From: Malania oleifera
Taxonomy: Eukaryota; Streptophyta; Magnoliopsida; Santalales; Ximeniaceae
DNA length: 64,000 nt
NCBI RefSeq assembly: GCF_029873635.1
Contig: NC_080421.1
Span: forward strand, 41,025,120 to 41,089,119
Reading direction: 5' to 3'
The position numbers were made by a program, and so were the translations under genes. The number at the start of each line of letters is the position of its first letter. Position 1 is the stretch's first letter. Below the pieces are notes generated by a model, which saw nothing but the letters and a program-made list of their open reading frames with translations, searched no databases and had not been told where the DNA came from. Below, piece by piece: positions 46,192 to 56,941 of the stretch.

Positions 46192-47657
46192 TTTATTTTC
46201 TCTTATATCATATGGTCTGTAATTATAAAAAATAGCTGTTATTTTCCTTTTTTTTTTTTCCTCTTTTGTTACACACTGCTCTAACCCTTATTTATTTTGG
46301 ATGTTGCTGATGATTGGGTTATCTATTTTTATCTACTAGTATGTGTTAATTTTGGGAATGCCGTGGCTATATGTTTCTCAGGTATTGCATGATGTTTGTG
46401 TGTAATGATTTGATGATAGTCTTCTGCTCTTTTGTTGGATATCATAAACAACATATATATCAGTATCTACCTACTTGCATGTTTAGGATAGAATGCCTCC
46501 TGGGTGGTGGATGCAATTGATGTGTAATTGCATGCTGGTAGTTGATATAGGTTCTCACATGTCCTAAATCTCTAATATATTGAATGTTGAGAATCTTTTA
46601 TGCAGGTTTATTTGGGAAATGTCCTATTTACAGACGACATGCTGCCAAAATCTCGACAGGATTTTTCCCAACATAAAACCTTATCTAAGGATGATTATGA
46701 TGAAATTAAAATTAAAATAATTTTTGAAAGGATGAGTGAGAACTTAAATAGAAATATCAAACTTTCATTCTTGCATAATCATCACATATTTAGAGGAGCT
46801 TAGCTCCATCACTAGAGAAAGAAAATAATGATCTCATATGCATCAATTCACTTTTTGAATATAGAGGCTCTTCAGAAAAACTTGAACACCATATCATGTG
46901 CTAAATGGTCTATGAATGTATGTATGGATTGGTGTAGCTTATGTGTTGTATTTAATGCCTTAATATATGTCTTCTGATGCATGCATGATCTTTAGGGATG
47001 ACTATAATGATTAATTGGTAAAATGAATAAATCTCCAATCCAGGATATTCATGTTTTAAAAGACTTAAAAATTGACTACTTACACTTCTTACAATTCTAA
47101 ATGAAATATCGATCTACCTAGTCTAAGCAGTTTTTTTTTTTTTCCTAGCTTGAATTCAATTTGCTAGGGGGAGCCTTCAAGTAAAATTTACATGTCTAAC
47201 TACACAATAATTGTTGATATTTCACAATTGGATTAGACTTGGTAAAAATTGATTCTTGCTTATGTGTATAATTCTTAAATCTATAGCATGTTAATGATGG
47301 ATTTTCTGTTTTATTGCGTTGATCAAACTGGAACTATTTGAGTAGTTGTGGATAAAATGCTAAAATTTATAAACTCAAACAGGATATTATTTATACAATA
47401 TCTGTTTTGGAAATTCCAATTTTCAAATGACACTCTGCCAAAATTTTTCAAAAACTTTCTAAAACTTATAATGTATAAATATAATGTTTACCCATTGCCT
47501 AGAGTTCTTAACTCCTATGGCCCCTTTTGCTATTGCCAAAAGGGGGAGATGAAGAGGCAAAAATATTTGGGTTAAAAATGGTTTTTATTTAATGCATATT
47601 GATAGGGGAAGCCTTCTTAGGCTATACCCATATTTTTGTTTGATATATTTGTCATCA
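46192..47657 (+). other. Element D 3' untranslated interior
   Basis: AT-rich, no protein family, with T runs at 46247-46258 and 47129-47144. The sequence CCAAAAGGGGGAGATGAAG near 47536 is a second polypurine stretch. Confidence 0.6.
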
Positions 47658-47673
47658 TTAAAAAGGGGGAGAA
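47658..47673 (+). other. Polypurine tract of element D
   Basis: AAAAAGGGGGAGAA directly precedes the TG that opens LTR2 at 47674, the normal site for plus-strand priming. Confidence 0.85.
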
Positions 47674-49862
47674 TGTTGACCTTATAGGTCATGCCCGATT
47701 TTGATAATGACAAATTCCTATTGTATTTGATGCATATTTGAGGTTATGTGCAGGAACTCATATTGACATATCATAATGCACAGAGAAAGTGAAGATGAAG
47801 ACCCAAATTGTATTGTATTGTATTTCATTTTTATGCGAAGGGTCTGTAATAGTAATTAGGTTCTATGGGTTGTAATAAGCATACACACATCACATGCATG
47901 ATCTAATACGCAAGCTCAAAGTAAAAATAATTAAAACAGGACTTAGAAATGACCCTAGGACACTCACTCACTCACTTGTATGTGCTAGAATTTTGAATAT
48001 GGTGTTTGTTGGATGAAATTGGACCGAAATGCACAAAATGTGCACATTCAATCGACTAGCACCTCACGTTCATTTTGCCCCTGATCGACCGAACCTAGAT
48101 AGGGTCAAATGGTTGACCACAACCCGATCGACCAAACTCCTGTAGTTCATTTGGCCCAGGTCGACCGAACATCCTTGAGGTCAACTTTATTGACCTTCTA
48201 GTTGACCAAGTGATTTTTGAATACCACCAACCTAGTCGACCGAGTTCCCATGTGTGGGAACTCAATGGTCTGGTCGACTGATGGGCCCAGTTCAAATTGG
48301 CCCTGGTCAATCGAACCTCGCAAGAATTGAAAAATCGCCTTCAGACTTATATGTCCGGTCGACCGTGACCCTAGTTCATTTTTGGCCCGGTTGATCGAAC
48401 CCCTAGAACTCTGGTTGACTGAACTTGTCCTAGTCGACCGATGCTCTCGGGTTGGACCTATTTTTTTACCATGGTTAACTCGATTAAATAGGGTTAAGAT
48501 AATTAAATAATATTAAAACTTTTCTAATTATTCCAACCATGTTCTTAACGGTTATAATTCAGGGGAAGTCTATAAATACCCCCCTTATTTGGAATAATTA
48601 GTATGAGATTAGAAATCTTGATTAAGAGAAATTCTCTGAAATTCCCAAAATCTATACTACTCATTTCTAAGATTCATACACTCATACTTACCTTCTCTCA
48701 TTGCCAAAATCATTCGTAAGTTTGATTTCACTATTGTTTGCTCTTCTTTGTGCTATGCTTGATTAATTCAATTTTTCTTGAAAGCAAAACCTTAAGTATT
48801 CTTAGGAGACTTTGTTAATAAGTCTCTCTTAAGAAGACTTCATTTGATCTTCTGAGACTGCACCTTCATTGCAATATCTTGAGAAGCTCGTATTTTATTT
48901 TGGTTGCAAAATATTTTCAACATCATTTTCAAATATCTATTGTGTTTTATCTTGAAAAATAATTGGAGAGACATTTGTTTTTGAAGTGAAAATTTTGGTT
49001 GCAATATTCTTTGAGTTATATCTTCTATTGAGCACAAAGATTGAATCCCTTTTTGCAAACCAAATTTATACGTTGCTTAAGAGTTATATGATTGAGAAGA
49101 TCTACTGGTTGAAATATATGAAACTTGACTGATATCTTTGTTTGAGCATTTAGATTGAACATCTTGTGATACAAAGATCATACTAGTTTGTACTCTCACG
49201 CACTGATTACATCGATTGCAAATATATTTGAGAGTTGATATAATAAACAATACTGAGCTTACTTATTATATCTTCTTGGTGGTGTATGTGATTGAGCGTA
49301 ACTAGGTACATATCTACTTTACTTGAAAGCATAATCACTGTACCAATTTCATTGATTGTGAACATACTGTTGTATTTCGAGGCACGAGCCTGAAGAGGGA
49401 GACTAGCCCTTTGAAATAGTTCCGAATTGGTTTAGACCCGGTTAGGAAAGGTAGGTGCACCATCCTGTTAAGGTGTAGGTTGAGGTTTTGACCTGGTTGT
49501 AAAGGTCGAGGTCAGCTTTGTGCTAATTGACCTGGTTGTATTTGATGCCGCTCCACCCATTAAGTGAGCCTTTAGTGGAATTTTCGGGCTTGCGAGCTAG
49601 AAGCGGGGACGTAGGCACAGTTAGCCGAACCCTGATAACATATCGTGTGCCTCGTTTATATTTCTGCACTTTATATTTACCTCACATGTATGTTGTGGTG
49701 TGAATTATGCGCATGAATTAAATTTCCACACATTATATTATTGGCATATTTGGAGTTGCATAGAAAGATCATAGGTTGTATTATACGGGCATTTCATTTA
49801 ACCTTGGAGATAATTTTTAAAATTCCAATTCACCCCCTCTTGGGAATATACAAATTCTAACA
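47674..49862 (+). repeat. Right LTR of element D
   Basis: It runs from TGTTGACCTTATAGG to ACAAATTCTAACA, 2189 bp, and differs from LTR1 by scattered substitutions and a few small deletions (for example near 48735 and 49490). This means the insertion is not very recent. Confidence 0.92.
48040..48578 (+). promoter_or_regulatory. GGTCGACCGA array and TATA box, D LTR2
   Basis: Copy of the LTR1 module: array at 48040-48450, TATAAATA at 48571-48578. Several units differ from LTR1 by C/T changes within the CG steps, as expected from decay of methylated cytosines. Confidence 0.75.
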
Positions 49863-50108
49863 CACACACACACATATGCACACACACATTCAGACACACG
49901 CACACATACAGGCACACACACACACACACACCCACAGACAGTCACACACGGTGAACCCTCACGATTTGTAGACACACGCACACACACACACACACACACA
50001 CATACACACACTCACTCACACACACACACACACATTTAGACACACAAGCACATATACAGGTGCACACACACACACAGCCACACATGTTGAACGCTTATGA
50101 TTTGCATG

Positions 50109-50151
<43 letters not shown>

Positions 50152-50293
50152 TCAGACACAAATACACATGTACAGGCTCGCACGCACACGCACGCACACA
50201 CACACCCAGAGACAGACACACACGTTGAACCCTCACGATTTGCACACACACACACACAAACACACGCACGCACGCGCGCGCACACACACACAG
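49863..50293. repeat. (CA)n with a 135-bp higher-order repeat
   Basis: CA-rich tract interrupted by three or four copies of TTGAACCCTCACGATTTG (about 49950, 50085, 50222 and a partial at 50291). The spacing is roughly 135 bases. Element D inserted at its left edge, since CACACACAC also precedes 40757. Long frames on both strands here are repeat artefacts. Confidence 0.88.
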
Positions 50294-50579
50294 AACCCTC
50301 ATGTTTTGAAGAAGACAAGGATAAAGGAAAAGAAGAAACAGAACCTGAGGAGCTTTGGCAATCTGGCCTGTCCAAGTCAAGCAAGCTGCGGCAGCAACGG
50401 CGTTGGGACGACCTCAGGTGAGCAGTGGTGGCAACGACGATGGAAGGAGCTCCCATGAGCAATGACATTGGTGGTAGCAATGACTGTAGGACGTGCATGG
50501 AAAGAAATTCGGGAGGAGAGAAAAGGAGGGAGGGAGGGAAATAAGGTGTCATCAGCATGGGCTTAGGGTTTTTACAGGA
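50294..50579. other. CACTA interior, GC-richer spacer
   Basis: Less AT-rich sequence with GAAAAGGAGGGAGGGAGGG near 50521. No recognised protein. It resembles the end of the right arm near 38830-38880 (GGAGGGAGG runs). Confidence 0.4.
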
Positions 50580-50641
50580 TCAAAGTATTAGTGACGGTTT
50601 TAAAACCGTCACTAATACCATAAAGCTGTCACTAATATGTA

Positions 50642-50680
<39 letters not shown>

Positions 50681-50812
50681 AGTAATATTAGTGACTGTTT
50701 TTCTAAATCATCACTAAAAATGGTCTATTAGTGATGGTGTTTCTAAACCGTCACTAAAAACATACTATTAGTGACAGTTTTTCTAAATTGTCACTAATAA
50801 CAGACTACTAAA
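50580..50812. repeat. Subterminal repeats, inner block
   Basis: Six to seven units of TTAGTGACGGTTTTAAAACC and its complement, interrupted by a (TA)n run at 50649-50673. Confidence 0.8.
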
Positions 50813-51112
50813 ATTACTAAAATACTATGCGTAATATATATAATATAATATTAAATAATTTTTGAGGGTATGCTTAAAAGTTATGACTTCGCACATTTAT
50901 TTAGCCTTAATTACTTTAGATTAAATTTTTTGTTTGAGGAAAAAAAGAAAAAAAAAATAACAAGGATCATTGTTTCTCTTTCATGCGTCCCCCATTCCTT
51001 GTTAGTGTACATGATGAACAATTTTAAAAGATCTCTCAAACTAGCTCTATTACATAATTAAATGATCAGTCTAATCATTGCATCACTTCACCACACCTTA
51101 ATTCCCTGATCT

Positions 51113-51870
51113 GTATATGGTCATTCCAAAGGGTATGAACTTGAAAAAAGGTTTAAATTTAGAGAATATTTTTAACCAATATTCACTATCAATGACAACT
51201 CTTCCATTATTTTCCATCCACTATGTTAAGAACAATAATCCCAGTCCATGGCCAGACATATAGATCTTTCCCTTATTCAGATTTGAAAGAGGTTGCTTCT
51301 ATTAGAAAAAGTGAGAAAAGAACTTTAGGACCTGATTCATTCAAGAAGTTAAAAATGTGTAATGCTTCCATGAAGTCTTTACACAATACTACAAAGCATG
51401 TCTCAAAGAAGTTGGAAAAATCTTTCACAGATGATGAAAGTGGAACTTCCCTGGGGGAAAAGCTATATAATATGATGTGTAATGGCTCTAGTCCCATTAA
51501 ACCTAGGACATCCTCTTCTCGTTTTATTTTATCTTCAACTCATCCAGATTCTCATTCATGGTGTCAAGTTGCTTACTGGACAATATCAACAACTGTTCTT
51601 AATTCCGTGCATCCCATCTCTCAAGCTCGATCTATTCCATTTCAAAAACCAGTCCAATCATTGCAAAACATCACCCCACATCGATCTTCATAGGTATGTA
51701 CGCAGTCATTCCCAAAGGTATATATATGATAACTTTAATTCAAAAGGTTTAAATATGGAGAATCTTTTCAACCAATATTCACTATTATATAAATGGCAAC
51801 TCTTCCATCTTTTTTGTCCACTATGTTAAGAACAATCCCAGTTCCAAATCGGCCAAATATAGATCATTCC
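51113..51870 (+). repeat. Partial tandem duplication with ORF starts
   Basis: 51113-51270 and 51692-51865 are diverged copies. Both carry AACCAATATTCACTAT, an ATG(A/G)CAACTCTTCCAT start and CACTATGTTAAGAACAAT. The spacing is about 590 bases. Confidence 0.75.
51223..51693 (+). pseudogene. Unknown CACTA-borne ORF (156 codons)
   Basis: An open frame rich in Ser and Lys (KKLKMCNASMKSLHNTTKHV, KKLEKSFTDDESGTSLGEKL). No family is recognised. Its 3' part (51520-51590) resembles sequences at 36110-36160 and 38600-38665, so it belongs to a segment the CACTA carries several times. It may be the decayed TnpA-like gene. Confidence 0.4.
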
Positions 51871-52050
51871 GCTTTCGAGTTTGAGAGGTCTGACTCATTA
51901 GTTAGGTTAGTTTTGAAGTATTTAATTTGTCAAGATTCTCTTAAATATTTAATAATTAAACATATTGAAGTTGATACTAGCCTTTGGAATGACCTTGTAC
52001 AGACCAAGGATGTTGTGGTCAAGTTATGCAATTATGAACTAATTTTTTAA
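51793..52050 (+). pseudogene. Unknown CACTA-borne ORF (85 codons)
   Basis: The start region MATLPSFLSTMLRTIPVPNR duplicates that of the preceding ORF region. The continuation SLVRLVLKYLICQDSLKYLI looks helical. The family is unknown. Confidence 0.35.
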
Positions 52051-52272
52051 ATGCCATAGAGTTTCAATTATATTTTGAAGCTGTTCATTGTCACAGTTCT
52101 AAAAAGGAATGGGATGCATGCGAAAGAAATAGTTTGGTTTCAATATAATATCTATATATGGGTGGGTTGCTCGTGACGATGATATTTATAATTCAGATAG
52201 GCCAGTAGGAGACTATTTTCATAGTAGTGGACGAATAGGAACAACTATTGATTTTGGCGAGGAAGCAAAACA

Positions 52273-52740
52273 AGGTAGACTATTAGTGACGGTTTAAAAA
52301 ATTTGTCACTAATAATGGACTATTAGTGATGGTTTTTGAAAATCGTCACTAATAAAAGACTATTAGTGACGACTTTTATAAACCGTCACTAATAATGATT
52401 AATAGTGATGGTTAGATAACCGTCACTAATAAATGGCTTTTAGTGATGCTTTAATATCGTCACCAATACTCCAAAAAATGTCGCTAATATTTTCCTGAGT
52501 TAGTTTCCGCGCAAAAAAGTGGTTTCCCACGATGGTTCGGTGGGAAAATTTGGGTTTTAGTGACGGTTGCTATTCATCACTAATACTTATACTAGTAACG
52601 ATGATTTCCAAAAACCATCACTAAAAACCCACTTTTAGTTACGAAATCAAAACCGTCACTAATAATTTCGTCACTAAAAACCCACTTTTAGTTACGAAAT
52701 CAAAACCGTCACTAATAATTTCGTCACTAAAAATTAGTTT
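52273..52740. repeat. Right subterminal repeats of the CACTA element
   Basis: About fifteen units of TTAGTGACGGTTTT / AAACCGTCACTAATA, with one exact 58-base tandem copy near 52615-52735 (CACTTTTAGTTACGAAATCA repeated). The block ends next to the A integrase region. Confidence 0.85.
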
Positions 52741-52756
52741 TTTTTTTTAGTTGTTG

Positions 52757-54000
52757 TATGTGTGAGGGCATATTTAAGCTAAATATCAATAAAATGAATG
52801 TTTCTGTTTATATTGTTGATTCACTCTTTTTATGACATAATCATTTAGGACATGTTAATACTACAAAATTGCTTGATATGACTAATATGGAATTAATTCC
52901 TAGATATGTAAATGACATGGATGATAAGTGCAGTGTATGTATTAAAATCAAAATAACCAGAAAACCTTTTCCTAGCAAAACTGCTAGAATTTCTTCTTTA
53001 CTTCAATTAGTGCGTAGTGATGTATGTGGTTTGCATGGCACACCTACCATAGGAGGCTAAAAATATTTTGTAACATTTATAGATGATTTTTCTACATTTT
53101 GTTATGTTTATCTTATGCATACTAAAGATGAAGTAATTGATAATTTTAAGGTTTATAAGGCTGAAGTTGAAAACCAATGTGATAGTAAGATAAAGTGTCT
53201 TAGATAAGATAGAGGAGGTGAATATCACTTCCCTGCCCATTGTGAATCTGTAGGTCTGACACATGAAACTTTTGCAGCATATACTCCACAAAAAATGGAG
53301 TGGTAGAAAGGAAAACCAAACATTGGTTGAAATGGTCAATGTTATGATGTCAAATTCAGGACTAAGTAGTGGTTATTGAGCTGAAGCCTTACTAACTGCT
53401 TGTCATATATTAAACAGAATTCCTTTTAAGAGGACTAAGACTTCTCTATATGAGTATTGGATGAAAAGAAAGCCTAATTTAAAATATCTTAAGATTTGGG
53501 GTTGTAGAGCAATTGTAAGGCTTCCTAAACCTAAGATAAGTAAATTAGGTGAGCGAGGAATAGAATGTGTATTCCTTGGCTATGCCGAACATAGCAAAGC
53601 TTACAGATTCTTGGTAATTGAACCAAATGATTCTATAAGAGTTAATTCAATGATAGAATCCAAAGATGCAGTATTCTATAAAAATAAGTTTACTTCCATA
53701 AAAAAGGCCAGTGATCAAAATAAATTAGTGGAGACTTTGAAACCACTTCGTACTAGTGGTGAACCTTCTGAACCTAGTGAACCTAGGAGGAGAACAAAAA
53801 AAAATTTTAGATCAGACTTCATAATCTACCTAGTAGAAGGTACTAGAGAATCACACTTTAGACAAACTACAATTTCACCAAGTGTGGAATCAGATCCTCT
53901 TACTTATGGAAGGGCAATGAAGTCTCAAGATTCTACATTTTGGAAAGAAGCTATAAACAATGAAATGGATTCTATCATGGGTAATAAAACCTGAAAATTT
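52757..54000 (+). pseudogene. Element A integrase
   Basis: Frames across stops give the zinc finger (HLGHVNTTKLLDM, KCSVCIKIKITRKPF), the core (RSDVCGLHGT, FVTFIDDFSTFCYVYLM, DRGGEYHFP, then a damaged PQ-NG block) and the C-terminal part (WMKRKPNLKYLKIWGCRAIV, GIECVFLGYAEHSKAYRFLV) open at 53461-53994. The opening residues YV, EGIFKLN directly continue the block cut at 31116. Confidence 0.85.
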
Positions 54001-54700
54001 GCCGATTTACCTCCTAGTTCAAAACCAATAGGTTGTAAATGGATCTTCAAAAAGAAAATGAAAGTAGATGGAAAACGTGACAAGTTCAAAGCAAGGTTAG
54101 TAGCTAAAGGCTTTACGCAAAAGGAAGGTATAAACTACTATGATACTTACGCTCCAGTTGCTAGGATTGCAACTATAAGAGTCTTGCTTGCCTTAACTTC
54201 CATCTACAAGTTTGAAATTCATCAAGTTTGCCTTAACTTCATTTTAAATGGAGAATTGGATGAAGAAATTTACTTGGAACAACCTGAAGACTTTATTATG
54301 CCTAAAAATGATTTTAAAGTATGTAAGTTAGTTAAGTCTCTTTATGGACTTAAACAAGCCCCAAAACAGTGGCATGAAAAAAATTGACCAAGTTATTCTT
54401 TCTAATGGCTTTAGGATACATGAATTTGATAAATGTGTATAGAGTAAGTTCAATAGAAATAAAGGTGTAATTATTTGCTTATATGTTGATGATATGTTAA
54501 TTTTTGGTACTGATGTTGAAAGTGTTGAAAGTGCTAAGAAACTTTTGTCATCTAGTTTTGATATGAAAGATATGGGTAATGTAGATGTGATTCTAGGTAT
54601 TAGAATAATTAGAAACAATGATAAATTCCTTCTCACCTAATCACACTATATTGAAAAAGTATTGAAAAGTTTAATCAATATGACTGCAAACCTATTAGCA
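54001..54700 (+). pseudogene. Element A reverse transcriptase
   Basis: Open 54058-54387 with FKARLVAKGFTQKEGINYYD, TYAPVARIATIRVLLAL and LYGLKQAPKQWHEK. After a frameshift the box CLYVDDMLIFGTDVES (about 54475-54520) keeps both catalytic aspartates. Then comes SSFDMKDMGNVDVILGI. Confidence 0.87.
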
Positions 54701-55400
54701 CACCTTTTGATGCAAATTTGAAATTATATCCTAACACTGGTAGAGTAGTAAATCAGTTAGAATATGTTAGAATAATTGGTTGCTTGATGTATGCTATGAC
54801 TTCTACTAGACTTGATATTGCATTTGTTGTAGGTAAACTTAGTAGATATACTAGTAATCCTTGTGATATTAATTGGCATGCTATATATAGAGTGTTAAAG
54901 TATTTGAAAAATACTATGGATAATGGCATACATTATGAAGGATTTTCTACTGTTTTTGAAGGATTCACATATGCCAGTTGGATCACTAATCGTAATGATC
55001 ATATATAAACCAGTGGGTGGATATTCACCCTTGGTGGAGGAGCTATCTCCTGGGGTTCAAACAAGCAAAGCCTTATAACAGATTCCACTATGGCATCAAA
55101 ATTTGTGGCATTAGCTTCTTGAAGCAAAGAGGCAGAATGGCTTAGGAATTTTATATTAGAAATTCCATTTTTGCCAAAGCCTATGCCACCTATATCTTTG
55201 CATTGTGACAGTGAGGCAACTTTTTCACGGGCATGTAGTAATATATATAATGGTAAATCCAGATATATTGACCTAAGACAGTTAAATGAGGTAGTTAATT
55301 ACTGAAGGTCTAATTAAGCCAAAATTTGGCTGATCCATTAACAAAAGGACTTGTAAGAGACATGGTTTGGAAAACATCAAAGGGGATGAGACTTAAATCC
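54701..55400 (+). pseudogene. Element A RNase H
   Basis: Open 54718-55008 (YVRIIGCLMYAMTSTRLDIA, VGKLSRYTSNPCDINWHAIY), then TAA and the continuing blocks [16 protein letters not shown] and SKEAEWLRNFILEIP. The key catalytic Asp positions are partly replaced (YASWIT for YADWAG type). Confidence 0.82.
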
Positions 55401-55983
55401 ATAGCCCATAGTCAACAATGATGGAAACTCAACTCAACACTTGAAATTTTCAAGTTTTTGAGTTCAATGAGCAAAGTACATCATATGTAGTGACTGGAAA
55501 CACTAAAATGTATATGTGTCATATAATCCATCTCAAGGAAAATAGTGCTTTGTAGATGTAATGTGAAAAAGGTGAAGGTTGAGCTTAAGCTCTTAATAGG
55601 ATTATAACAGATTCTGTGAGGTACTTTAATTACAAGGGTACCTTTGAAAAAACCTACCTATATGAGTGTCAAAAGTGGTGCCGCTTCCAATGAGAAATGA
55701 ATTTATCTCTAGAGTACTTATTAAATTGGGATATAGACGCAAGGCTAATCCACACGTTAGCTTTTTGTAACACCCAAAGATCTGATAATTTGTGTGTGAT
55801 ATGTATCCAGTTAATCAAAAAAGGATTTCTAGTTCAAAGTACGTCTACTATGTAATCCTGATTAACTTTGATATGTATTCACTAAGTGAAGGTTCAAGTT
55901 TTAAAAACACCTTCATTTATGCATAATTTTTATCTTATTTGAATAAATTGTTTTTCATCTATATTTTGAAAATGGTGGGGGAA
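55401..55983 (+). other. Element A region between pol and 3' LTR
   Basis: No gene is seen. It ends with GGTGGGGGAA just before the LTR, a polypurine tract. Confidence 0.65.
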
Positions 55984-56814
55984 TGTTGAAATATTTTCTA
56001 AAATAATCAATTTTATGGGTTTTCAAAGTCTTCCATTTATGTATTCTCTAGAGCATTTATGAGGAGCATTTAATGCTATGGGGGTTTGTTCCATATTGGA
56101 AAAAGTGAAAAAAGCAAAATTCATTAATAAATGATAAGGTAGAATATTCTCTTAAAATTGGTTAAAAGATAGTGCTAGTATGTACTCTAATGCACTACGC
56201 ACACACACACACACACGCACACGCGTGCGCGCGCCGTTGGCTGTAGGGCATTAGTGGCGCATTTAGTTGGGGTACAAGCACTTAGCACTTAGCACTTAGC
56301 ACTTAGCACTTAGCATTTAGCTATGAGATCGTGATTGTTGATCATGATCGAATGACTTAAAATAAATCTTATATTTTTCATAAGATCAAGTGGTGCTATC
56401 TAAACCATATAAATAATCTAACAATCAGATTTTAATCTGGCAAAGGATAGGTAATAAAACAGTTATTTAACTGTTTGCTTAAATTTGAACAAATGTAACT
56501 GTTTATTCAAATAACCACCTTTGTAACTATTGGGAATAAGCATAATTCTATATATTTAAAGATAGAATTAACTCCTAGAATCCTACAAAAATATTTTATC
56601 ATTCTTTCCTTCTCTCTCTCATAAGGCTTTTACAAATTATATCTTCTTCAATTTTAGGTTCTATTTTCAGCAGAAACAGAATTTCAAAAATTTGTTTAGA
56701 TTCTTCTAAGGGTGTTTGTGATCAGTTTTTTGCTTGTATATAATGCAAACTAATATTAGATTATATTATGGGTTTCATTGTATCTTGGAAACGTATTTGC
56801 TGACTTAATACACA
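55984..56814 (+). repeat. Right LTR of element A
   Basis: Starts TGTTGAAATATTTTC and ends AATACACA, 831 bp. Compared with the left copy it has a CA/CG tract (56204-56235) and five to six CACTTAG heptamers (56277-56317). It is followed by the leader of another gag. Confidence 0.88.
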
Positions 56815-56941
56815 CCGATCTAGTGGGGGCAAAAAACGTTTTAAGAAAAATGACATTGTAACGTGCTTTTGAAGTGCTTTCTGTTGTGCAGCATTCTCTA
56901 TATTTTTATTTTTTTTACAATCTTAAAACGTTATTTTCAAA

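Larger units (their letters stand above)
40757..49862 (+). mobile_element. Full-length LTR element D without RT or integrase
   Basis: LTR1 (40757-42972) and LTR2 (47674-49862) are highly similar over about 2.2 kb. A tRNA-Met primer site follows LTR1 and a polypurine tract precedes LTR2. The flanks carry CACAC on both sides (40752-40756, 49863-49867), although the CA-rich site makes this duplication weak evidence. The 4.7-kb interior has a copia-like gag, a GTCGAC array and a plant transposon-protein ORF, and no protease, RT, RNase H or integrase. It must depend on a partner for movement. Confidence 0.9.
31117..52756. mobile_element. CACTA (En/Spm-type) transposon in element A
   Basis: The left terminus CACTACAAGAAA (31117-31128) is the standard plant CACTA end. 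Dense subterminal palindromes TTAGTGACGGTTTT / AAACCGTCACTAA follow at 31137-31625 and recur at 50580-50812 and 52273-52735. Copia A coding sequence stops exactly at the left end and resumes at about 52757. The right terminus is degenerate (AGTTGTTG), so the border may be off by a few bases. Removing elements nested inside leaves about 10.7 kb. No TnpD-type transposase was recognised, so it is probably non-autonomous or decayed. Confidence 0.8.
19520..56814 (+). mobile_element. Copia element A, host of the nest
   Basis: Two related LTRs in direct orientation (19520-20260 and 55984-56814) bracket copia protease, integrase, RT and RNase H on the + strand. The internal parts (30741-31116 and 52757 to about 55400) are separated by element B and by a CACTA transposon. 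Protein order across the gaps is continuous: the protease-side block ending FVGKG resumes directly after the CACTA. The gag is missing on the left. Stops and frameshifts occur throughout, so A is old and inactive. Confidence 0.85.

Noticed and set aside
49817-50558. Long Val/Cys and Thr/His repeat frames on both strands
   Set aside because: Produced by the (CA)n tract; no gene.
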